Source of the DNA: Prunus persica
Lineage: Eukaryota; Streptophyta; Magnoliopsida; Rosales; Rosaceae
Assembly: GCF_000346465.2 (NCBI RefSeq)
Contig: NC_034011.1
Location: 12,811,450 to 12,875,449, forward strand
Direction: 5' to 3'
DNA: 64,000 nucleotides
Shown here: piece after piece, positions 55,018 to 64,000 of the stretch
Numbering within the stretch: the stretch's first letter is position 1
How the letters are laid out: every line of letters starts with the position of its first letter
The notes under the pieces: model-generated
The model's input: only the letters and a program-made list of their open reading frames with translations
Told to the model about the DNA's origin: nothing
The model's database searches: none
Position numbers and translations under genes: made by a program

Positions 55018-56930
55018 CTAAAATCCTTGTTTTCTAAGAGTCTCCTGCAGGTTCGCCTTCTTGACAGAAAGCTCTTTCTGGAGCAGCACCCCCTGATGAA
55101 TTGAAGCCTCTGCAATTTCCAAAGCTGGCCTGGAAGCTGCAACCATGCTTTGCACAAGGAAAGTAGCCTTGGTTTTAGAACTCAGTCCAGTCCCAAGCCT
55201 GCTCTGCACCTCCCTGCATTCTGCCAGTTGTTTTTGGAGCTCTTCAATCTGCTTCTCCAGCTTGTCCGCAGTAGCCCTGGCTTCCTTGTATCCGGCCACC
55301 ATCTGATCCAGTTCTGCTTTCTGCTTTGCAAAATCAGCCAGGTTGGCTTCGTGAGTGGCCTTGCAGAATTCAGAAGTCTTGAAAGTAGGCCTGAGATCCT
55401 CATAGCGATCATGCAGATTGAGCACATCTCTGGCCAAGCTTAGACCCATCTCAAGGATAGGTTTTGGAGCCATGTTCTGTCTGTGAAGCAGGTCCAGGTC
55501 CTTCATCAGCTGATTTAAGGCTTCATTGTCTTGATCAAACTCCAGCTCATTGGACTGCCAGATTTTCAACCTCTCCATGGCCTCCTCCACTGCCCTAGAT
55601 TTTGCCTTGCCTGGAGGAAAGCTGAGTTTCTCCAGTCTGTCCAATTGGGCATCCAGATCCATGGCTTCAAACTCTTCAAGTTCCAGATCAGCAAAAGAAG
55701 CCGTGGCAGACGATCCTGGAAGGGAATGAATGGGCATCTGCAAAAAGAAAGCATAAGGTAAGACCAGGTAGAAAGTGGAAAATAAAGGCCCAAAAGTTAT
55801 AAAAACTTACAGCAACAATGGGAGGCTTTAGGGGACTGGTCACTGCTGCCAGGACGCCAACAGCTTTAGGCACTTCTACCTGAAAAGGCTACAACAGTTA
55901 AAAATAAAGAACAAGGTAGAAATGCAGGAGAGTGTGGGCAGATAAGAAAGAAAGTTACCACAACCGCAGGGGCAGCGGCGGTTGTTTCCACTTCAGCCTC
56001 CGGAACCACAACAGACAGTTCTGCTTGATCCACAGGCTCTGATGCAGACCGCTCCGCCTGATCCTCAGCAGCTGGAACGGCAGTAGAATGCTCTGCCTCG
56101 GCATCCTCAAATAGGGTTAGTTCTGAGCTAGTCAGCTTAGCCCTTGGACCCCCTTGTTGCTTCTGCGCCAAGGCAATGCTCTCTGCAATCACCTCAGCAG
56201 GGATCTCCTCCTACAAAACAGGGGTCAGAACGGAAGAAACAGGGCAAGAAGGGAACTGATGCGAATCACAGAAATAAAACTTACCTCTCCTTCCACCACT
56301 GCCGTTTTTTCCTGAGGCGTTTCTTCCAGCTCTTCCAATTCTTTTTCCTGCTCCACCTCCTCAAAAGCCTCTCGCAGCTCTTCATCCGTCCCGGAGGTAG
56401 TGGTGGGAACTGCTGCCGTTTCTTCCACGACGACATACTCCTCCTCACTCCTCTTTTTAAGTTTTTTCAACTTGGTAGGAGGAGGGGAAGGACTTCCAGC
56501 TGCACAGAACGAAAAGCAGTATTAGGGAAAAGAAGGCAAGATAGAATAAATTTAAAGGGAATGGTTGGAACATCACGAGCTTACCTGAAATGCCGGGCCG
56601 CGTGGTATTATCCAAAGGAGGGGCAGGTCCTTTCCTTTTTCTCCTGCCAGAAAGAGCGGCCTCAGTAGGTGTTTGTTCTGTCTGGACCTCATCTCCTTCA
56701 TCTGCAGAAGGGAGCTCCAAGTCCCCGGCAGCAATAACAGAAGAGACTGTACCAAGGCATTAGACATTAGAAACCAATCCAGCAGGAAAAGACAGAATAG
56801 AATTAAAAGAAGAAGACTTACCAATCACTTCTCCAGCATGAACAGACTGCCCACCTACGCTGGTCAAAGAAGGATCTGATACAGGCAGAATAGACATTAG
56901 AAATCGATCATCAGGACAGAACGAATCCCA
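55018..56930 (-). CDS. Antisense spliced gene of element 3 (acidic, coiled coil), 5' end missing
   Basis: At least six exons on the minus strand with CTTAC/TTAC (GTAAG-type) donors: part of 56930-56823 (SDPSLTSVGGQSVHAGEVIG), 56745-56585 (ADEGDEVQTEQTP, GRRKRKGPAPP), 56500-56285 (KLKKLKKRSEEEYV, Glu-rich), 56213-55960 (AEVIAESIALAQKQQGGPR), about 55890-55810, and the last exon 55740-55018 (DLDAQLDRLEKLSFPPGK, coiled coil KLEKQIEELQKQLAECREV, end TLRKQGF). No stop breaks these exons. The N-terminal Transposase_28-like part known from elements 1 and 2 is not seen, presumably lost with the front of the 3' LTR. Same position and style as the antisense genes of elements 1 and 2, but the sequence is divergent. 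Confidence 0.7.
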
Positions 56931-56978
56931 AACAGAATCAGAAATCTACCTTCTATGATTTGCGCGTTGAAATCTACC

Positions 56979-57665
56979 AAACATAGTTTGAGTTTTCACC
57001 AATATGAAAACCTCAACAAATTTTACAGCATAGTTCCAGCTTGCTAAATCCTCGAGAATAGCCACTTCTGTCCCTTCAAACTGAAGAAGCTGCAGTTCTG
57101 CCCGCTCAAAAGTCTCCCAAGGCTTGAAGTAGATTGAAGCTCTGCCAAAATTGAACTTTGGTATCGATTTACAGCTGAAGCCAAGCAGCCAAAGTTGTTG
57201 ACAGCACAGTCCAGCACAGACATACCCAGTCCAGCCCGGATCAGAAGTTTCTACCCAGGCAGAAATGGGATTCCAGCCATCTTTTTGTCTTTCTAGAGTT
57301 GATTTCTCCTTTCTTAATTTTGTAAAAGGCAGTTCTGCCTGAAACAGTATTTTATTATTATCTATTCTGGCCAGAACAACCATTTGATACTGAGATAAAT
57401 TATGAAAGTCCTCACCAGTCTGAGGCAAGAAAAGAACTTACTTGGGAGATATTCCTCACCCAAATTCACAATCATTTGTTTTAGAAGTCAGTAACTTGAG
57501 GCGCAAGTTATCCAATCTAAAAATAAGTCTGCTAGAATTTACATTGCTAGCAGTGGCACGCTCGCACACCAAAGAAAGCTGACTTGTCGACCAACAAGTG
57601 GTCTCTAAGCCAGTGGGGAACTTCGCCCTTCCACCTCAGGAGTAAAACACGAAAATGGGTGAACA
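56979..57665 (+). repeat. 3' LTR of element 3, front part missing
   Basis: Collinear with 46854-47540 and of the same length; differences seen: C/A near 47021 vs 57146-type position in GACGAAGCTG, T/A in GATTGTAGCTC, C/T in GGTCTCCAAGC and C/T in GAAAACGGG. It starts abruptly at AAACATAGTTTGAG with no TG terminus. Confidence 0.85.
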
Positions 57666-58209
57666 TACTCTCATCACCCTTTTCAACATTTAACATGCGT
57701 TTATGGATATAACAATAGTTAATTATTTCATTTATGAACACGTGTGTTGAGTGTTGAGAGTACTCACCATTTCAAAATAGGCAAATACATGATTAAGTAT
57801 ATAGATTTGCATCTGCGTGTTTGTTTCCTTCTTTTGAGAAATCTTCGGCATGGTTAATTTCCATCCTCATGATGAATGACAACAAAGTGACGACACAAGG
57901 CTAATGGCAAAGAAGCTTGCAACAAGTCGTTCAAACTGGAGTTGGAGGTTTTTTTAGTAGGCGTGCGACGTTTTGGATGTTTCGGACGTCTAATACGTCT
58001 ATTTGGTGGTTTAGTTTTTCTTTTAAGAGCATTAATAAGTTTTTTAATTTTAAAAGAATCCCAATATAAAAAGGTTGACAAAAGATGAGAGTGGATTTTT
58101 GAAGGAAAGTACGATGAAGGAAGAGATGAAGGAGGTTCTTCTTCTTCTTCTTCGTTGGTATTCTATCTATACATGGTTTCCTTTTGTATCTTAAAGTGGT
58201 TTCTATTTA
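57666..58209. other. Intergenic stretch right of element 3
   Basis: A minus-strand frame of 75 codons (57854-58081, basic, RRIRRPKHPKRRTPTKK) has no recognised domain. A GAAGAA/TTCTTCTTC run lies at about 58135-58150. The last nine bases (58201-58209) are the MITE target duplication. Confidence 0.4.
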
Positions 58210-58799
58210 GAGGAATGCTAACAATCTTCTCTCTAACCTTCTCTTTTGGACCTTCTCCCTTCTCTTTATGACAAGTGTCATTTTCCATACATTTAAAACA
58301 ATGACATTAATGCATCACACAATTTAGTTTTTGTTTTCCAAGTTTACCATTTTAAAATGTATTGGCTTTTATATTTCCTTTAATTTATTCAAATTTTGTT
58401 ATAACTTCTTTAGCACATTATTTTAAAAAAAAGAAAAAGAAAAACATCATATTTTTTAAAAATAAAAATAAAGTTTGTTTCATGACATTTTATCATCTTT
58501 ATTTTGTTTTTAACAAAACACGCGTTCTCTTTGGAAAAATTAAAAATTAAAAAATATTTCAGTTTTTATTTTCTTATTTAATTTTTAACAAGTTGGTAAG
58601 AAAGTTATAAAAAATGAAAAAATTAGCTTGTTATTAAAAAAAATTAATACTTTTAATAAGGGTAAATTTGGAAAACAAAAACTAGTTTGTGTGATGCATT
58701 AATGACATTGTTTTTAGTTTAAGGAAAGTGACACTTGTCATGAGAAGAAGGGAAAAGGTCCAAAAGAGAAAGTTAGAGAGAAGGTTGCTAGCACTCCCC
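58210..58799. mobile_element. MULE-type MITE, 590 bp, with 9-bp TSD
   Basis: Terminal inverted repeats of about 130 bp (left GAGGAATGCTAACAATCTTC, inverse of the right GGGGAGTGCTAGCAACCTTC, continuing TCTCTAAC). Flanked by TTCTATTTA on both sides (58201-58209 and 58800-58808). A 9-bp duplication points to the Mutator superfamily. No coding capacity. Confidence 0.9.
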
Positions 58800-58808
58800 T
58801 TCTATTTA

Positions 58809-59373
58809 TAGTATTTATAACTCATGCATGAGTTAATACATTTTAAAACAATAAATTTATTATAATAGTTTATCTTTGGGTCGTTGCCCGTCCGTCTTAG
58901 AGGAACGTTCAAGAGAGGCGAAAGTTATTTAATTACCCTCTTTCTTTTTATGTGAAATGATGCAATTTTAATTAACTATTCTTTTTTAAATATTTTGAAT
59001 ATTATGACCAACGTAGTTTGTGTGGCTAATGCATCAATTTTCATGCAAGTTTGTCATAGTTAATATTTTATTTGACAAAAGTTGGTAATATAATTTTTAT
59101 TTTAAAACAAAAAACCAACAGCATTACATCATGAGAAAGTTAATGGCTCTAAATTCGTTTTATGGGAGCCTTTCTTTTAGTTTGACATTATATAACATAT
59201 AATTCACCACATTAGTTTGAGATTAACTTTACAATATATATATATATATTTTAAATTTCTGATAAAGAATGACTCCCTTATTCAAAGAATCTACCATATA
59301 ATAAGAAAACAAAAAGCAACAAAAGAATGAAAATACTGAAATAATGAATATTCACGCTGAAGTCAATAATTTT
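58809..59373. other. AT-rich intergenic stretch
   Basis: No gene seen. A short (TA)n run lies at about 59235-59250. Confidence 0.45.
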
Positions 59374-59499
59374 AGGGAAATAGCCCAAAATGCCACCATT
59401 TTTATAATTGTAATTGAAAATACCACCCTTTTTTTAAAATTTTGGAACTATGACCTATAAATAGAATTTTATTGTCCCCTTATTGCACAGATATCACTT

Positions 59500-62400
59500 T
59501 TGCTGAAATTTTATTGTCTCTGTTTTGCTGAAGTTCTCTCTCGCCTCTGTCTCTTCGCTGCCCTCTGTTTCTCTTCACTCTCCGGTGGGTTTGCTCCAAA
59601 TCTGTGGTCCTTCAGCTCTCAGTCTCTCCTCACTCAGCTCCGACTGTCTCTTCTCTCTTCCTCTCCCAGCGACAGGTACTGTTCATCGGCATTTTCTTAC
59701 AGTTTAAGGGTTTCTCTCAAGTTGTTTTAGGGTTTATGCATTTCTCTGAAATTGGCTGAGGGGTTTGTTCGAAATTGGTTGAAGGTTTAGGGGTTTCGCT
59801 GAAATTAGTTTAGGGGTTTGTTCGAAATTGGTTGAAGGTTTAGGGGTTTCTCTGAAATTGGTTTAGGGGTTTCATCGAAATTGTTTTAGGGGTTTGTCTG
59901 AAATGATCTGATGATCTGAGTATGATGATTCCTTGTTTCAAACAGTGAATGGGTTTGTTCTTTGTGGACTGATGCTTGCACTGCTGTTGTGTTGCTGTCG
60001 TATTGTGTTTTTTTGCTAGTGTATTGCTAATGTAGTGATGTTGTGTTGGCATTTTAGTGCAGTTGTATTTTTAGTTTTAGTATGGTTTTATTATGGTTTT
60101 TGTAGCAGTTATTGAATGGTATTTGGTGGCTTAGTATGAGTCTTTATGAGCATTGCATTTAACCTTCTTAGAAGTCTAATTGGTATCTATTTTGTTTGTT
60201 GAAGATGATATCTAAAGTGTAAGACAATTAACCTGTGTATGGTGATTTCTTCTCTGTGGATCATTACCAAAAAATACTCGCTGATTATATTTTACGTAGA
60301 AAATGTGGCCATGAAAAGAATTTGTGGCTAAAACTCCATGATGGAAGCAACCATTTTGAAATATCTTAAGCAAACTGTTGGTGGCTTGCTAAATTCCTTA
60401 ATTTTTTTCTCTTTATCTTCCAACGAGGTAGTGACCCTTCACATTACACTCAATTGTGCAAAGGATTTGCATGGTTGTCTGATGGAATCGAAGAATAATT
60501 TACATAGAAAGAATTTCCTTTGTTATCGTTCGTAGTTTTTCATATATGAAAGAAACTTCTAGATTGATAAAATATCTCAAGACAGAGTTTGACAAAATCA
60601 AGTATTGTATAAATATTTGAACTTGTAAACTCCCAACCATATCATACTTTTTGTTTGAGAATAATGCTTGTTAATTCGACATATTTTTGTATAACTTTGT
60701 TTACTAAGTTTAGGGCTTGCATATTGGATATGGATGAGTTTTGTTTAGAACCATATGTGGTGTAATATGAGTTGTTTAAAAGTTTGCTGTTTTGTGCTTG
60801 ATCATTGTGTGCTTAAAAGAAAGCGGGAAATGAGTGAAGATGGGAACCTACCAGCAGCAGCTGTGGTTTAGAGAAATGGGGACATTGATTTTGCTATAAG
60901 CTAACTGTTTAAGCTTTTGCTTTTGTTGTTTGTGTATGGATACTTAGAGAAGTCTGTTTCTGAGGAGAACTTATAATTTTGTAATTGTACATGTCTTACA
61001 AACATTTTATACCGTTTTGATGGTTTATTTATGAATTTATCTTTCATTTTTTGTTAAGAAAAAACTGAAGGGATGGTGCCAATTTCTTTCATTTTCTTAC
61101 ATTTGAAAGGAGGGCCATAGTAGAGTCAGTACTGTGGTTGCCACTAATTCATAGGATGTTCCATTACATTATACCTTGAAGTGAATAAATTGTTTCCCGA
61201 TGTCTTGTTGTTTTTTAAAACTCTTTCTAGTCAGATAGATTGATATCGTTACTCTTGAATTGTTGTCAATTAGGCTTGTGCTACCGCACATTCCCATTCT
61301 AGCTGAAGCTGTCTCATGATTAGATGGTGTGATTATATGGTGTGTTGAGATGTGTGTTTAGATATTATATTATGCAGGAGTGGTAGAGTACTGGGTGTGT
61401 TGAAACTTGGCTTTGAGCCATTAAATGAGGAGGTCAGTTGTAAATAGCTGGGGTTTTGTTTATGATATGTATTTTTTGAATTTTTTTCACTTCATATCCT
61501 ATAATAGGCTGTTCATAAGTGGTGATTGTTTATTGCTTGTTATTGTGTAGATTGCAACTGACTGAAATTCTGTTTATAATATTGGCATGCAGGGAAATAT
61601 GGTTGGTGAAATGAAGTTGATGATTGCGGAGGAACAAAAATTCCAAGGGAAAGCATTGTCGTTATCCCATACGAAGATGGCAATCACTACGATAAAGGAG
61701 AAATTCACTGAACAGCAGCTGCAACTGTTTGAACAGAGTTGTTTTGGTCATCTCCTAGGGATTGAGGACCTCAAGTGGACTTCTCCGATTGTCCACGGGT
61801 TGCTGCTCAGGAAAGCTGATCCCAAGACAGTTTCCCAACTGAACGGGATCAAATTCATTGTTGGCAAGAAGGTCATCCAATTCACGGCGCAGCAATTTTT
61901 TATCGTGACAGGGCTAAGGTTTGGAAACCTTCCCTTGATTCCGATTCCCACGAATGAGAACTGCTCATTGAAACGGAAGTACTTTGCCAACGATAAAGCT
62001 GTGAACCTGTTGGAATTAGAAAAGGCCTTCCTCCAATGCGATGATGTGGACGATGTATTCAAGCTTGGATTCGTATACTTTGCTGTCTTTGTGCTGTTGG
62101 GCAGCGAAAAACATGTCCACATTGACATGCGATATTTGAAGTTGGCGGAAGACCTTGAAGACTTTGGGAAGTATCCATGGGGTGCTGTGTCTTATGCGAA
62201 GACAAATGCGTCACTGCTGAGGGCACTTTGTGCAGATTACCAGTGAGTGAAAGTGCCCACAAAAACTGCCAAAACAAAAAAATTTGGAAAGAAACCAACA
62301 ACAACGGCAACCGGTAGACCAAGAGAGTACCACCTCAAAGGTTTTCCGTATGCACTTCAGGTGAGCAAATGTCCATTGATGTTGAAGTTAAATTGCATTT

Positions 62401-63900
62401 GTTTACAATGACTGACCTTTTATTCCTGAAACCAGATTTGGGCATATGAGGTGTTTCCAGCGTTGGCTGCACTACATTTGGTGGTGCACGAAGAAAATGC
62501 GCACATCCCTCGTTTACTACATTGGAGGAGCAATAGTTCGCCGCGTTTTTATGAGCTAATGAGCCAAGTATTCGAGAACCGTGAGGTTAGTTCAGTTTTT
62601 AATGATCATGTTCGGGATATGAAAATATAATATAATATAATTACTTTACTGATATGTATATTGTATGTGTAAATTGCAGGTTGATGTCCAGCTTCTTCGG
62701 CCATCTGTGATGGACAAGCAGCAGCCGTATTGGACTTGGGGTGACAGTGCTGACGATAGTGAAGAACTTGTTGACTTGTTGGGCGATGACGCTGAACAAC
62801 AAACCGGCACTTCTGCCTCTGTAGAAGAAAAAAAGAAGGACATTGACGATACTGCAAACCTTCCGTCGTCTTCTAAGGCAAGCATTACAGTTTTTCGAAG
62901 ATATACGTCATATTACAATAGGAAAATAACTGCTGTATAGTTGCAATATTTTGTGGCCTGCATAGTAACACATGCATTATAACTTAGTGCAGGGTACAGT
63001 CGCGTCAAGAGAGTTACGCACTTTGAAGCGTGACTTTCAAAGGACAAAGGATGAATTGGCCAAAGTTTCCCTATCAAATCAAGCACTTTGCGACAGAGTG
63101 CATCAGTTGGAAGACAAGGTACGGAAGGAGTCAATGAAAGCTGAAAAAGAGTTCGAAAAAAATACAAAGTGTGTGGAGGATTTCCGCAACACCCTGTCTT
63201 CAATGGAGCATTATTTTAAGTTGGAGATAGAGCAGCTGAAAAAACAAAATGGTGGGGTGAATGAAGCTGCGGAAGGACATGAGGACCTCGGTAGTCCTCA
63301 TATGAATGAAGGAGGCAACAATGACTTGTCGCCATTACATGCCTATGTAAGTCAGCCGACAGAACCGGCAGTAATGGAAACACAAGTCCCCGGTGATGGA
63401 GCCGAACCTTCCGCAGCCATGGTAGTTGAAGAGGCAAAAATGGCCGCTTCAGTTCCTCACTCAGAAGTGCATGAAGTAGCTGACCCGGCAGAATCCGATG
63501 AGCTGCCTACCCCGGAAGATGTTGCTGGGTGTGACGAAATCTGCCAAAGAGTCATGAAGCTGTTAGAAGATTGGAAAATCACTAAGAGTATGCCATCGGG
63601 AGGTTTGATGAATCCTCCAAGTCTACCCACAGTTACTATGGCTGGTGATGAAGAAGGTAGTTCAAGTGTTGAAAACAAAAGAAAGTGGAAGGTAAAGGGT
63701 GCAGACAGAAGCGCCCGGCGCAGACATTGTTGAGCCCATTTACAGATCCTTTGAGGGAAGAAGAGGACGATGACTGTGTCGGCTGCGACTGCAACCCCGC
63801 CATGTTTTGATCCATCCAAATCCTTGCCCATTGAAGATGTGAAGGCAGTAATACAGTTTTTGCAGTGCCTGGAAAAACGATATCAGGTTACGATTCTTGG
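59500..63900 (+). pseudogene. DUF1985 / Ulp1-protease-type transposon gene, 5' part
   Basis: A CT-rich leader exon (about 59500-59676) ends in CGACAG/GTACTG, and a long intron follows to 61591. Coding starts at ATG 61599 (MVGEMKLMIAEEQ). Exon 61592-62359 holds the DUF1985 domain (QSCFGHLLGIEDLKWTSPIV, GLLLRKADP, FTAQQFFIVTGLRFG) with a TGA at 62244-62246 inside, then REYHLKGFPYALQ. Next come 62436-62585 (IWAYEVFPALAALHL), 62680-62879 (PSVMDKQQPYWTWGD) and 62994-about 63733 (coiled coil, then acidic). After 63700 the text LLSPFTDPLREEEDD and FDPSKSLPIEDVKAVIQFL continues in other frames. The stop and two frame breaks suggest decay. The protease catalytic domain would lie beyond 64000. Confidence 0.65.
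59735..59905 (+). repeat. Short tandem repeat in the intron of the DUF1985 gene
   Basis: GGTTTGTTCGAAATTGGTTG followed by AAGGTTTAGGGGTTTC occurs twice, about 57 bp apart, with shorter TTTAGGGGTTT echoes. TTTAGGG-like words here are part of this repeat, not telomeric sequence. Confidence 0.6.
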
Positions 63901-64000
63901 ACCTTCAATTCCATATTCATCCTATTCTACTATGTAGTCATACACTAATGAGAGGATGCAGAGTTTGCTTTATATACATGTGTCTTTTTTTCATCAACAA

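Larger units (their letters stand above)
45966..57665 (+). mobile_element. Element 3: Tat-type Ty3/gypsy retrotransposon with a truncated 3' LTR
   Basis: The 5' LTR is 45966-47540 (TGTACA...TGAACA). Gag-pol (47608-54833) and an antisense spliced gene (56930-55018) follow, then only the last 687 bp of the 3' LTR (56979-57665). The shared 687 bp are collinear with only about four differences that I can see, so insertion or recombination was recent. Flanking bases (TTAGA and TACTC) do not form a TSD, and the front 888 bp of the 3' LTR and the polypurine tract are missing. The lone LTR at 9445-11186 belongs to the same family. Confidence 0.9.
59374..64000 (+). mobile_element. Possible Mutator-like element carrying a DUF1985/Ulp1 gene (right end outside window)
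   Basis: GGGAAATAGCCCAAAATGCC at 59374 looks like a Mutator-like terminus, followed by the promoter, leader and gene listed below. DUF1985/Ulp1 genes are commonly carried by plant Mutator-like and CACTA elements. The other terminus is outside the window, so this boundary is inference. Confidence 0.35.

Overview
The window looks like gene-poor, transposon-rich nuclear DNA of a flowering plant. The evidence is AT-rich noncoding sequence with GT-AG introns, three Ty3/gypsy LTR retrotransposons of the Tat type (two RNase H domains), a large CACTA transposon, small inverted-repeat elements and decayed pieces of plant genes. A eudicot is likely; a woody rosid such as a Rosaceae member is only a guess. 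No intact ordinary host gene was found.

Layout. 1-8822: element 1, a Tat-type retrotransposon on the minus strand whose 3' LTR lies left of the window. 9445-11186: a lone LTR of the element 3 family. 11545-13005: an array of about 98-bp repeats. 14509-28725: a CACTA element with perfect 3-bp target duplications. It holds two transposase-type genes with clean spliced reading frames and a copied fragment of a proteasome subunit gene (RPN6-like). 28729-40350: remains of a TIPIN/CSM3-like host gene, split by element 2 (28902-39873, TSD TAGAG). 40430-45600: MITE-like elements, a SINE-like tRNA promoter, a tandem duplication and a fragment of an NAD-isocitrate dehydrogenase subunit gene. 45966-57665: element 3, a more distant Tat retrotransposon. 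58210-58799: a 590-bp MITE with a 9-bp TSD. 59374 to the end: a DUF1985/Ulp1-type transposon-associated gene that runs off the right edge.

Main theme. All three retrotransposons have the same arrangement: gag-pol on one strand, and tail-to-tail with it a spliced gene on the other strand. This second gene has a gypsy-type Transposase_28-like domain and/or coiled coils. In element 2 it has its own TATA box, and just upstream lies an array of twelve 68-bp repeats, each with a 10-bp-arm palindrome and usually a TGACGTCA-type site. This looks like a promoter module carried inside a retrotransposon. In the CACTA element, the ACGACG/CGTCGT motif, expected near the ends, fills the whole element, including all five introns of its transposase/Ulp1-protease gene.
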